Assembly (NCBI GenBank): GCA_017640665.1
Contig: JAEPQE010000002.1
Location: 434,001-498,000 of the forward strand
Direction of reading: 5' to 3'
DNA length: 64,000 bases
DNA from: Balneolaceae bacterium
Lineage (GTDB): Bacteria; Bacteroidota; Rhodothermia; Balneolales; Balneolaceae
Shown here: positions 35,487-44,128 of the stretch, one piece after another
Layout of the letters: every line of letters begins with the position of its first letter
How positions within the stretch are numbered: position 1 is the first letter of the stretch
Notes under the pieces: generated by a model
The model's database searches: none
What the model was told of the DNA's origin: nothing
Seen by the model: the letters and a program-made list of their open reading frames with translations, nothing else
Translations under genes and position numbers: made by a program

Positions 35487-36575
35487 ATGGAATTGTCAAT
35501 ACTTAATTTCTTAATAGCTTTCGGAGCTTTACAGGCCCTATTCCTTTCTTTTATTGTTCTTAGTACAAACAAAAAAAGTAGATTCAGAAAGTTTTTTGCA
35601 TTTTTTCTGATTATAGAAGGATTTGAATTACTGGAACGCTTTTTAGTAGAAACCGATCTGATTAGTTTTGTACCTCATCTATTGGGAATTAGCTACTCCC
35701 TAAGTTTCTTAAAGCCTCCGCTTATCTATTTCATTACCCTAAGTGTTACCGATAGTAAATTCCAATTTACAAAAACATCGTATCTACATTTTATACCTTT
35801 CTTAATCATACTTACTTTTAACATTCCTTTTTATTCTCTGGAGGCTACTGAAAAATTATTATCTGTACAGGCCTTTATGAAATACATTCCAAGCTACACG
35901 GACTTTAATTTCTACTTTAGCCTGGCAATGTTTGCATACATTGGTACTTATATTTTGATAAGTGTGAGGCTACTTCAGAAGTTCAAAAAATTTGTAAGGA
36001 ACAACAGCCTTTCCAATTGGTTTTTCACCATTCTTGTTTTGTATTCAGGATTTCTATTCTTACATCTCATCTTTTTTATTCTACAGCCACTCTTAGAGGT
36101 AGGATTTGGGTTTATAAATCAAATTAGTTTACTAAGCATGAGCTTCATCATTCAATCCATTGCTTATAAGCTTATCAGCAAATCATCCATCCTCAGTAAG
36201 ACACCTCCTGATATAAGCAATCTTGAAAGACGTTTAGAGATTGAACAATTAATTGCTCAAAAACTTGAAACGGATAAAGTGCACCTGGACGAATCATTAA
36301 ATCTTGATTCTTTTGCCAGGCTTATCAAGCTATCCCCTACTGAGGTTTCAGAAATCATTAATCAAAAATTCGGTTGTTCATTCAAAAAAATGATAGCTAA
36401 ATACAGGGTTAAGGAAGCAAAAAAAGTAATGGATCAAAATAAAAACACGAATATTAAGCTTATTGATATAGCGTACGATTCTGGCTTTAGTAATAAAGTA
36501 TCCTTTTACCGTGCATTTAAGGAATATGAAGGACTTTCACCATCAGCCTATTTTGAGAAAATCAAAGATTTATAA
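35487..36575 (+). CDS. AraC-family regulator with membrane-embedded N-terminal domain
   Basis: 362 aa. Residues ~5-230 form about seven hydrophobic spans (for example IAFGALQALFLSFIVL and FLIILTFNIPFY). The C-terminal ~100 residues are an AraC-type double helix-turn-helix: LDESLNLDSFARLIKLSPT, then the family signature IDIAYDSGFSNKVSFYRAFK and LSPSAYF. This 7TM-AraC type is common in Bacteroidota and should sense an envelope or membrane cue directly. The two genes downstream (36676, 37118) run the same way and may be targets. Confidence 0.88.
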   Translation: MELSILNFLIAFGALQALFLSFIVLSTNKKSRFRKFFAFFLIIEGFELLERFLVETDLISFVPHLLGISYSLSFLKPPLIYFITLSVTDSKFQFTKTSYLHFIPFLIILTFNIPFYSLEATEKLLSVQAFMKYIPSYTDFNFYFSLAMFAYIGTYILISVRLLQKFKKFVRNNSLSNWFFTILVLYSGFLFLHLIFFILQPLLEVGFGFINQISLLSMSFIIQSIAYKLISKSSILSKTPPDISNLERRLEIEQLIAQKLETDKVHLDESLNLDSFARLIKLSPTEVSEIINQKFGCSFKKMIAKYRVKEAKKVMDQNKNTNIKLIDIAYDSGFSNKVSFYRAFKEYEGLSPSAYFEKIKDL

Positions 36576-36582
36576 AATATCA

Positions 36583-36614
36583 CGGTTATAGGTTACATAA
36601 ACGTTCTGTAACCG
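36583..36614. repeat. Inverted repeat CGGTTA...TAACCG after the AraC gene
   Basis: Outer arms CGGTTA (36583-36588) and TAACCG (36609-36614), with an inner pair GGTTAC (36591-36596) and GTAACC (36608-36613). It lies between the AraC stop and the SRPBCC gene. It could be a regulator site for the small cassette or a weak terminator. A similar CGGTTA/TAACCG pair follows the S8 protease at 61793-61811. Confidence 0.35.
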
Positions 36615-36675
36615 CTTAGTGATTCAGAATTATTATCCTTGGATAAATTTTCAACAAGAATTAATTCCAAGTACA

Positions 36676-37113
36676 ATGAAATATAGTGGTTCAATTGAAA
36701 TTAATAAGCCAAAAGAACTAGTGAGCCAGCTTTTTGCTGACCCCAATTTATTGCATGAATACCAGGATGGGTTCATTAGGAAAGAATTGGTAAAAGGAAA
36801 AGAAGGCGAGAATGGCGCTGTTTCTAAGATGTATTACAAGTATGGTAAACATGATATGATTTTGACAGAAACCGTTGTGTCAAATAATCTCCCTGACTCT
36901 TTTGAAGCTTTTTACCACCATAAACACATGGATAATATCTGGAAATGTAAGTTTGTATATTTGGGGATTAATAAAACCCGATACGAATATGAGTTCGAAT
37001 ATGTACGAATGAGCTTTATTCCAAAATTAATGAGCTTCCTGATTCCGGGTATGTACAGAAGGCAAGGTGAAAAATGGTTGCGCCAGTTTAAAGAATTCGT
37101 TGAAAAACAATAA
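36676..37113 (+). CDS. SRPBCC (START-like) superfamily protein
   Basis: 145 aa from ATG 36676; the frame extends to a GTG at 36619, giving a tail that does not fit the fold. The opening KYSGSIEINKPKELVSQLF is the usual first strand and helix of SRPBCC proteins, followed by alternating strands and a long C-terminal helix (GEKWLRQFKEFVEKQ). These proteins bind hydrophobic ligands or act in polyketide and lipid handling; the ligand is unknown. The gene lies 4 bp before the next one and downstream of an AraC regulator. Confidence 0.72.
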   Translation: MKYSGSIEINKPKELVSQLFADPNLLHEYQDGFIRKELVKGKEGENGAVSKMYYKYGKHDMILTETVVSNNLPDSFEAFYHHKHMDNIWKCKFVYLGINKTRYEYEFEYVRMSFIPKLMSFLIPGMYRRQGEKWLRQFKEFVEKQ

Positions 37114-37117
37114 CGCT

Positions 37118-37441
37118 ATGTGGGAAGAACGACTAAAACTTTATGATGAATTGATTTCCAAATGCTCAAGATTTGAGAGAAAGGGGAAAACCATGCCATA
37201 CACTTCTGCAAATGGATACATGTTTTCCCTTCTTAACAAAGCAGGTGAAGTAGGGATAAGATTCTCTAAAGAAGCTCAGGAAAAATATATGGAAGAATGG
37301 GATACAACTTTATTCAAATCCTACAATTCAATAATGCATGGTTACGTATTAATTCCTGAAAATATGCTTACAGACCTGGATGATCTGTCGGTATATCTAG
37401 ATGAAAGTTATGATTATGTAATGACATTAGAGCCTAAATGA
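37118..37441 (+). CDS. TfoX-N-domain-like protein
   Basis: 107 aa from ATG 37118, 4 bp after the SRPBCC stop; an in-frame ATG at 37067 would overlap that gene by 47 bp. The pattern GYMFSLLNKAGEVGIRFS, then MHGYVLIPENML and LSVYLDESYDYVMTLEPK at the end matches the TfoX N-terminal fold. In E. coli Sxy/TfoX this domain belongs to a competence regulator; free-standing versions have no known role. Assignment is by pattern only. Confidence 0.6.
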   Translation: MWEERLKLYDELISKCSRFERKGKTMPYTSANGYMFSLLNKAGEVGIRFSKEAQEKYMEEWDTTLFKSYNSIMHGYVLIPENMLTDLDDLSVYLDESYDYVMTLEPK

Positions 37442-37469
37442 TGGTTTAAAGTATATTTCGAAAATTAGG

Positions 37470-38552
37470 TCAATCTCCAAATACACCAAAAGCTTGATCC
37501 GGTCTCATTGCCAGTACAGCTTCCACCATAATTGTGATGAGTTTCTCGACATCTTTCATGGAGCAGATTTCTACCGGTGAATGCATATAACGTAGCGGGA
37601 GTGAAATCAACGCACTTGGGATTCCTGTTTGTTGGTAAAAGATGGAATCGGTATCAGTTCCGGTTCTTACACTGGTTGCCTCATGCTGCACTTCTATCTT
37701 TGCTTTCTCACAAACTTCTTCCAAAAACTCAACTACTTTTGGATGATTCGCTCCTCCGTGCTGTAGAGTGGGCCCATCTCCCAGAGTAACCGTTCCATGT
37801 TGCTTCTGATCGATTCCCGGAGTATCAGTGGCGTGTGTTACATCTGTAACCAGTGCAACATCGGGCATAAAACGATAGCTCATCATTCTGGCTCCGAATC
37901 CCCCCACTTCTTCCTGAATGGAATTCAAAGCAATCACATTCACTTTAAGATTTTTCTTTTTCTTTGACAGCCTCTTCATCGCCTCTGCAATTATGTAACC
38001 TCCAATCCGATTATCAAGAGCCCGACCCGTCAAAATATCATCGTTCAGGAATTCTGAGTCTGAAGCATAAGTAATCGGATCTCCAACTTGAACTAACTTT
38101 AGCGCTTCTTCTTTACTATTTACTCCAATATCCACATAGATGTCTTTCCAGGCGGGTTCTTTACCTCCCCCGTTTTTGGTGGTTTGAAGATGGATTGCAG
38201 TGTTTCCGGTTACCCCAACTACACGCCCATTTTTATTATGAATATACACTTTCTTGGCGCGGGCAATGGTTGAATCACTTCCTCCTAATTTATTCACATA
38301 CACAAATCCCTGATCGGTTATGTGCTGAACCACCATTCCGATTTCATCACAATGTGCTTCTAATAACACAGTAGCGACATCACCGCTTGTATTGATTTTG
38401 GCAGCACAAGAACCATAAGCGTCGGTAACCACTTCATCAGCAAATCCTTCCATATAATTCTTCCAAACCTGAACCCCGGCTTTTTCATACCCGGTTGGGC
38501 TTGGAGTTGTTAATAATTCCTCTAAAAATAGTGCTGACTTGTCGTTGTTCAT
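37470..38552 (-). CDS. M42-family aminopeptidase
   Basis: 360 aa, typical length. Metal and catalytic residues are all visible in order: EAHCDEIG (His), RALDNRIGGY (bridging Asp), QEEVGGFGARM (catalytic Glu pair), VTDVTHATD (Asp), and RYMHSPVE (final His). The PDZ-like insertion domain lies between the first His and the bridging Asp. M42 enzymes (FrvX/glutamyl aminopeptidase type) form dodecameric cytoplasmic peptidases that trim peptides. The gene is divergent from the thioesterase at 38705. Confidence 0.92.
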   Translation of the reverse strand: MNNDKSALFLEELLTTPSPTGYEKAGVQVWKNYMEGFADEVVTDAYGSCAAKINTSGDVATVLLEAHCDEIGMVVQHITDQGFVYVNKLGGSDSTIARAKKVYIHNKNGRVVGVTGNTAIHLQTTKNGGGKEPAWKDIYVDIGVNSKEEALKLVQVGDPITYASDSEFLNDDILTGRALDNRIGGYIIAEAMKRLSKKKKNLKVNVIALNSIQEEVGGFGARMMSYRFMPDVALVTDVTHATDTPGIDQKQHGTVTLGDGPTLQHGGANHPKVVEFLEEVCEKAKIEVQHEATSVRTGTDTDSIFYQQTGIPSALISLPLRYMHSPVEICSMKDVEKLITIMVEAVLAMRPDQAFGVFGD

Positions 38553-38704
38553 GTAAATAGAACTGGGTTTAAATTTCGTGTGGAATATAGAGAAAAGACG
38601 ACAGACGAACGACCTAAGAATCTATTGTCTTTGGCATTCGTTCTTCATCATATTAAACTTTGATTTTGCCTCATAGCTTCGCATTTTCTTCGAAAAACAT
38701 CCGC

Positions 38705-39145
38705 ATGTTCCGACCTTCTTACGACCCTGACCTTTTCTATCACTGGCATAAAGTACACACCCGTTTCCGGGATTTAGATCCTCTCAATCATGCTAATAAT
38801 GCCGTTTTTAACACTTATTTTGAAGAGGCACGCATCGGTTTCACTTACAGTATTCCTGAACTGGTAGAGTCTTTGAATAACGGCTTTGCGTTTGTACTAG
38901 TGAAATCAACTATTGAATATTTAAAACCTATCACTTACCCGTCCGAGCTTTTGATTGGCTCAGGGATTTCAGAACTGGGTAATACCAGTGTGATTGCTAC
39001 TCAGGCAATCTTTGATTCCAAAACAAAACAACTCCATAGCGTTGCTCAGGTAAAGGGTGTGTGGTATGACTCTAAAACCCGAAAACCAACCCGAGTCCCG
39101 GAAGTGAAGAACCTTGATAAAATACTTATTAACATCAATGAATAA
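38705..39145 (+). CDS. Hotdog-fold acyl-CoA thioesterase (4HBT type)
   Basis: 146 aa from ATG 38705; an upstream TTG at 38660 would add a basic tail unlike the family. The active-site strand VHTRFRDLDPLNHANNAVF carries the Asp of the 4-hydroxybenzoyl-CoA thioesterase family, followed by the central hotdog helix YFEEARIGF. Likely substrate is an acyl-CoA; chain specificity cannot be read from sequence. The stop overlaps the next start (TAATG), so it is coupled to the HD hydrolase. Confidence 0.85.
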   Translation: MFRPSYDPDLFYHWHKVHTRFRDLDPLNHANNAVFNTYFEEARIGFTYSIPELVESLNNGFAFVLVKSTIEYLKPITYPSELLIGSGISELGNTSVIATQAIFDSKTKQLHSVAQVKGVWYDSKTRKPTRVPEVKNLDKILININE

Positions 39146-40395
39146 TGGATAAAAGCACCCGCTACAAAATATTTAATGATCCTATTCATGGCTTTATCAC
39201 AGTACCTAAGGGAATCATTCTGCGCCTGATTGACCATCCTTATGTACAGCGGCTTCGCCGAATACGTCAACTTGGTCTTGGATACCTAGTTTTTCCGGCA
39301 GCTGAACATTCCCGTTTTTCTCATGCTATTGGAGCTCTTGAGCTTGGGCAAAGAGTGCTTAACAACCTGAGAGAAAAAGATACAACCATCAGTCAGAAAG
39401 AATATGAAGGTACTTTGATTGCATTATTGCTGCATGATGTGGGACATGGCCCTCTCTCCCATACTTTAGAACATTCTCTCATCAAAAACTTCAACCATGA
39501 GATGATGAGCCTTTCGATAATGAAAGAGCTCAATAAGCAATTTGAAGGAGCACTTGATACCGCTATTGAAATTTTCACAGATCAATATTCCAAAAAATTT
39601 CTACACCAACTTGTTTCCTCTCAATTGGATTTAGACCGCCTTGATTATCTTCGCCGTGATAGTTTTTTCACCGGCGTTTCTGAAGGAACTGTAGGAATTA
39701 ATCGCATTTTGAAAACAATGCGGGTTTTTAAAGGAAATATTGTGATTGAGAAAAAAGGCATTTATGCTATCGAAAACTACATTATTGCCCGCAGATTGAT
39801 GTATATGCAAGTATATTTGCATAAAACGGTACTAAGTGCGGATGCTTTAATCAGAAGAATATTCAAGCGGGTATCCTTTCTTATTGGAGCAGGAAAAGAG
39901 CTGGAATTTGCATCAGAAAATCTTGCTTATTTCTTCAATAAGCAGCCATCAGCAAAGAAACAAATCACCAAGAAAACGATTGATTTGTATGCTTCGATGG
40001 ATGATTACGATGTGTATCAAAATATCAAAAAGTGGCAGGTAAGTAATGATAAAATATTAGCCGACTTAAGCCACCGTTTTCTTAACCGTTCATTGTTCAG
40101 AACTACATTCCTGGATAAAGCTCCCGATGAAAAATTCAGAAATGATCTTGTAAAAAAGACTATAAAAGCACTAAAGAAAAAAGGGATAAAAGCTGACGAG
40201 CATGATGCAGAATATTACCTGAGTTTCGAACGGAATTTGACTGAGGCATATAAGTATAAGAACGAAAGTATCTGGATTTTGGATGATGAGGAAGCCGTCG
40301 AGTTTTCAAAGGCTGCAGATACAAAGAATATTATGGCGCTCGCAGAACCTGTAGTTAAGTACTTCTGTGTTCACCTTAAAGAGATCACGCCTTAA
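39145..40395 (+). CDS. HD-domain phosphohydrolase (SAMHD1/dGTPase-like)
   Basis: 416 aa. The opening RYKIFNDPIHGFITVP is typical of this HD subfamily. Metal ligands: His in EHSRFSHAIG, the HD pair in LLLHDVGHGPLSHTLEH, and the distal Asp in LDLDRLDYLRRD. The family includes dNTP triphosphohydrolases, so it may cut dNTPs, but the substrate has not been shown for this branch. It overlaps the thioesterase gene by 1 nt and its 3' end overlaps the convergent histidine kinase gene by 11 bp. Confidence 0.87.
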   Translation: MDKSTRYKIFNDPIHGFITVPKGIILRLIDHPYVQRLRRIRQLGLGYLVFPAAEHSRFSHAIGALELGQRVLNNLREKDTTISQKEYEGTLIALLLHDVGHGPLSHTLEHSLIKNFNHEMMSLSIMKELNKQFEGALDTAIEIFTDQYSKKFLHQLVSSQLDLDRLDYLRRDSFFTGVSEGTVGINRILKTMRVFKGNIVIEKKGIYAIENYIIARRLMYMQVYLHKTVLSADALIRRIFKRVSFLIGAGKELEFASENLAYFFNKQPSAKKQITKKTIDLYASMDDYDVYQNIKKWQVSNDKILADLSHRFLNRSLFRTTFLDKAPDEKFRNDLVKKTIKALKKKGIKADEHDAEYYLSFERNLTEAYKYKNESIWILDDEEAVEFSKAADTKNIMALAEPVVKYFCVHLKEITP

Positions 40396-42727
40396 TTTTA
40401 TCTGAATCCTGTAGAAGCTTTACAACTTTTGTTACAAAGAGATAGTCGTAATCCTTAGCAGCGTTTACCAAGAAGTCAAAATCAGGATTAGCTTTATACT
40501 GAGCACACTCTTCGACATCAGGAAGCTTTGAAATACTATCTAAATCCTGCATTTCGAGAGTCGATACAATCTTCTCCCTACAGTGATCATCCATGGACGC
40601 AATAAAAAGAGCTACACTCTCTGGTCCTGATTGATTCGATGAATTTGCAGTAGTTTTTTCTGACGAAGATTCTGTTGTTTCCACTTTTCCTACAAAATTG
40701 TTAATTGTCGAAATAAGATGATCAGTCTTAAATGGCTTTAGAATATATTCTGAAAACCCTTGTTCCATAAGTTCATTCCGATCACCTTTAAACCCCCCTG
40801 CTGTAACAGCAATAATAGGAATATCAGCGAATCGCCCTCCTGATGCACGAATGGTAAGCATTGCTTCAAGACCATCCATTACGGGCATATTTATGTCCAT
40901 AAGAATGCAATCAGGATTAAAATTTTCAAGCACATCTAATGCTTCCTGACCATTTTCGACCTCTTTAAACTCGAAACCGTTTTCTTTTAAAATAAGCCTG
41001 GTAATTGTTCGATTTGGCTCAAGGTCATCCACAATAAGCACTTTAATTCGACCTTCTTTAGTTGAATCTACATTTATGGAGTCAATTTCTAAACCTTCCT
41101 TAACAATCGAAGTTTTTTGCTCAGATATTTGCACAGGTACTGAGACACTAACAATGGTTCCTTTACCCATTTTACTTTTAATGCTGATCTCACCTCCTAA
41201 AAACTCAACCAACCGTTGACAAAGTGTAAGCCCAAGCCCTGTACCATCATTTTTCATACTATCAAGCTGCCAGAAAGGCTCAAATACTTGTTCAAGGGTT
41301 TCTTTAGAAATACCTATCCCCGTATCCTTAACCTCAATCTGTAAAAAATACTGATCACCCTTTTTCTGTACTCCATACGATAAGCCCACTGTCCCTTCTT
41401 TTGTAAACTTAATTGCATTCGTAAGTAAATTTTTAATTATTGATGTGATTTTATCTAAATCAACCTCAATGATATCTGGAGCATCACCATCTACTTTAAA
41501 ATGAAAGTTCAATGCCTGGGATTTGGCTTTCTTAGCAAATTTGTCTGACAGCTCTTTCATAAATGGAGCAAGTGCCACTAATTCTTCGTCCAATTTTGAA
41601 CGGTCAGATTCTAAGGTTGATAATTCAAGAATATCGGTAACCATCCCCAACAATTGTTCTCCTGCTGAAGAGATAGTTTTAATATGTTCTTTTTCAATTC
41701 CTTTAAGAGCATCACTTTGTCCTAAGATTTGAGTATAACCAAGAATTGCATTTAAAGGAGTCCTAAACTCGTGCGACATACTTGCAATAAATCCCGTCTT
41801 TGTTTTACTGGTGGCTTCAGCAATCTCTTTGGCTCTTTTTAGATGATCCTCTGTCTCTTTCGCACTTGTAATATCTCTGGTTACCGACTGAAAGCCTTTA
41901 ATTTCTTCATTATACTTAATAAAACTAACGGATTGCCCTAACCATTTCTCTTCTCCGGATTTAGTTTTTACCCGAAATTCTAAATAAGTATTGGATTTCT
42001 TTCTTTTAAGTTGGTCCTCGTAAAACTCGACTACCTTCGGATAATCTTCTTCGATGACCAGATCTCTGAAATTCAACGATAAAAATTCCGGCTCTGAATA
42101 CCCAAGAGTCTCTTTTACGATAGAATTCACAAAATTGAAATTACCTTTTAAATCCGTTTTAAAAATAATATCGTTTGCAGATTCTACAAGTTGTTTATAC
42201 TCGCTCTGTGTATCGGAAAGGCGATCTTCCACCATCTTTTTATCTGATACATCTGAAGCTTCGGTGAGTATATAAGTAACATCAGACTTCTGTAACGAAA
42301 GTGTTCTTTTTTGAAACTGAAACCATTCTTCTTTTCCATCTCGCAAGAAAGTGTTTTTATAAACAATGGAAGAAGACCTTCTTTCAGAAATATCATCATT
42401 ATGCTTTAGAAAGGCATCTTTCAGGCTTTGCTCAACAGGTAAATCGTTTAATTTCTTTCCTCTGTATTTCCTTGCAGGGAGACCAATTAAGTCTTCAAAT
42501 TTTTTGTTCGCGAAGATTATTTTTGATTCAAAATCGAAAAATACAATGTACTGATCCTGTTCATGCACTAATGAATTCAATAAAAATGAATTCATCTTTT
42601 TGTTAGCTCTTCTGAGAAAAATCAGATAAGTAGCAAAAAAAGTAATTACAATTACCAGACCTAAGATGATGAGGTTTTCTGGTGTTAAATCGAAGGATGA
42701 TATGATATTAGTCCCGTCTACTTGCAT
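40385..42727 (-). CDS. Hybrid sensor histidine kinase
   Basis: 780 aa. One N-terminal span (~18-38) anchors it with almost no periplasmic part, so sensing is probably cytoplasmic through two PAS domains (~45-160 and ~170-290). Then HisKA (MSHEFRTPLNAILGY, His near 315), HATPase (NLLTNAIKFT, DTGIGIS, GTGLGL), a receiver (VDDLEPN, Asp in LMDINMPVMDG, Lys in ILKPF), and a ~100-residue helical tail with no clear Hpt histidine. It could phosphorylate a stand-alone receiver such as the one at 3898, but nothing in the sequence proves that pairing. Confidence 0.93.
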   Translation of the reverse strand: MQVDGTNIISSFDLTPENLIILGLVIVITFFATYLIFLRRANKKMNSFLLNSLVHEQDQYIVFFDFESKIIFANKKFEDLIGLPARKYRGKKLNDLPVEQSLKDAFLKHNDDISERRSSSIVYKNTFLRDGKEEWFQFQKRTLSLQKSDVTYILTEASDVSDKKMVEDRLSDTQSEYKQLVESANDIIFKTDLKGNFNFVNSIVKETLGYSEPEFLSLNFRDLVIEEDYPKVVEFYEDQLKRKKSNTYLEFRVKTKSGEEKWLGQSVSFIKYNEEIKGFQSVTRDITSAKETEDHLKRAKEIAEATSKTKTGFIASMSHEFRTPLNAILGYTQILGQSDALKGIEKEHIKTISSAGEQLLGMVTDILELSTLESDRSKLDEELVALAPFMKELSDKFAKKAKSQALNFHFKVDGDAPDIIEVDLDKITSIIKNLLTNAIKFTKEGTVGLSYGVQKKGDQYFLQIEVKDTGIGISKETLEQVFEPFWQLDSMKNDGTGLGLTLCQRLVEFLGGEISIKSKMGKGTIVSVSVPVQISEQKTSIVKEGLEIDSINVDSTKEGRIKVLIVDDLEPNRTITRLILKENGFEFKEVENGQEALDVLENFNPDCILMDINMPVMDGLEAMLTIRASGGRFADIPIIAVTAGGFKGDRNELMEQGFSEYILKPFKTDHLISTINNFVGKVETTESSSEKTTANSSNQSGPESVALFIASMDDHCREKIVSTLEMQDLDSISKLPDVEECAQYKANPDFDFLVNAAKDYDYLFVTKVVKLLQDSDKIKA

Positions 42728-42776
42728 ACTCTATTAACAAAGTATTATAAGTACATAACAAAACGATTTAGATTAA

Positions 42777-42793
42777 TCTTTCCTAATTAGAAA
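42777..42793. terminator. Weak hairpin between folA end and kinase start
   Basis: CTTTCC and AGAAAG (42777-42793) form a 6-bp stem, counting one G-T pair, with a 5-nt loop just downstream of the folA stop. There is no strong T-run, so termination is uncertain. Confidence 0.25.
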
Positions 42794-42797
42794 GCAT

Positions 42798-43268
42798 CTA
42801 CATGGTCGACAAATAGTCTACAAAAGCCAGTTCTTCTCTTTCATCTCTTGAAATCTCGTTCCATTTTTTTCCGATATCATTTCTGTACTCAGGAAAAAAA
42901 GTATCACCTTCATATTCTTCTTTAATTTCAGTGATTATCAATCTGTCTGCCATATCCAGAGTTTGGCGATATAAAACTCCCCCTCCAATAATGAAAACTT
43001 CTTCCTCATCAATTGCTTTCAGCGCAGATTCTAAGCTTTTGTATGTATCTACGTTATCATATTTTTTTGTAGTGGAAAGCACGATGTTTTTTCTTCCCGG
43101 AAGAGGAACTTCATTCAATTCCTCAAAAACCCCTCTTCCCATAATAATGGTATTACCCAAAGTCACATTTTTGAAATGTTTCAGGTCCTCAGAATAGCGC
43201 CACGGTAATCCGCCATTATTTCCAATTACCAGATTCGGGTCATGGGCTGCAACTAAGGTAAGGGTCAT
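42798..43268 (-). CDS. folA: Dihydrofolate reductase
   Basis: 156 aa. The family start is clear: LTLVAAHDPNLVIGNNGGLPW, with the catalytic acidic residue in RYSEDLKHFK, then NTIIMGRGVFEEL and the NADPH-loop EEVFIIGGGVLYRQTL. It reduces dihydrofolate to tetrahydrofolate, regenerating the cofactor oxidised by thymidylate synthase. Its ATG overlaps the thyA stop by 4 nt (ATGA), the standard coupling of these two enzymes. Confidence 0.96.
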   Translation of the reverse strand: MTLTLVAAHDPNLVIGNNGGLPWRYSEDLKHFKNVTLGNTIIMGRGVFEELNEVPLPGRKNIVLSTTKKYDNVDTYKSLESALKAIDEEEVFIIGGGVLYRQTLDMADRLIITEIKEEYEGDTFFPEYRNDIGKKWNEISRDEREELAFVDYLSTM

Positions 43269-44113
43269 ACCGCAACCTCGAAACGAATTACCGGGTCGGG
43301 ATCGTAATTTTCGAGTACAAAGTCATCAAAGGTTAATTCGTCAACCGGCTTGTTTGCGATTTTAAGTGTGGGAAGTGGTTTTGGCTTTCTTTTAAGTTGC
43401 TCTTTCAATCCGTCTACGTGGTTTTCATAGATATGCGCATCAACTATGGTATGCGCAAAAACACCCGGTTCTAATCCAACTTCCTGAGCAATTGCCATTG
43501 TTAAAGCAGAGTAACACGCTAAATTGAATGGTATCCCAAGCGCGATATCTCCTGAACGTTGGGTAAGGTGACAATTCAGTCGTCCGTTCTGCACATTGAA
43601 AATGTACATTAGATGACACGGTGGTAAAGCCATTTCTCCCAGCAAACCGGGATGCCAGGTACTCACTACAATCCTTCTGCTATTGGGGTTTGTCTTCAGC
43701 ATATCGATAGCACGTTGTACCTGATCGAACTCTTTTCTGACCCACATTTCTTTTTCAATCTTACCTGCCTGTCCCTCTAACTCTACAACTTCTTTTTTGA
43801 GATAAGGAAACCTTCTCCAAAGAACAGGATATATCGGGCCAACATGTCCTTCTTCATCTGCCCAGGCATCCCATATATGACAATCATTTTCATCCCTTAG
43901 CCAGCGAATATGATCTTCTCCTCGCAAATACCAAAGTAACTCTAATACAACTGATCTGAAGAATACTTTTTTTGTGGTGAGAAGAGGAAAGCCTTCTGCA
44001 AGATCAACCTTGTAATATTCAGCGAAATTTGAAATGGTGTCTGTGCCTGTTCGATTTTCTTTTCTTACCCCATGTTCAAGAACGTTTTTTACAAGATCGT
44101 GATATGCTTTCAT
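43265..44113 (-). CDS. thyA: Thymidylate synthase
   Basis: 282 aa. Catalytic Cys in ALPPCHLMYIF, phosphate-binding RRIVVSTWHPG, QRSGDIALGIPFN, and the dUMP/folate end NYDPDPVIRFEVAV. It makes dTMP from dUMP with methylene-tetrahydrofolate. Two departures from E. coli ThyA are visible: the usual GPVYGxQWR reads GPIYPVLWRRF, and about 18 extra residues (around EVVELEGQAGKIEK) follow before the helix FDQVQRAIDML. It lies 15 bp after mgtE and overlaps folA. Confidence 0.95.
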   Translation of the reverse strand: MKAYHDLVKNVLEHGVRKENRTGTDTISNFAEYYKVDLAEGFPLLTTKKVFFRSVVLELLWYLRGEDHIRWLRDENDCHIWDAWADEEGHVGPIYPVLWRRFPYLKKEVVELEGQAGKIEKEMWVRKEFDQVQRAIDMLKTNPNSRRIVVSTWHPGLLGEMALPPCHLMYIFNVQNGRLNCHLTQRSGDIALGIPFNLACYSALTMAIAQEVGLEPGVFAHTIVDAHIYENHVDGLKEQLKRKPKPLPTLKIANKPVDELTFDDFVLENYDPDPVIRFEVAV

Positions 44114-44128
44114 AAGTGATTTGAGAGA

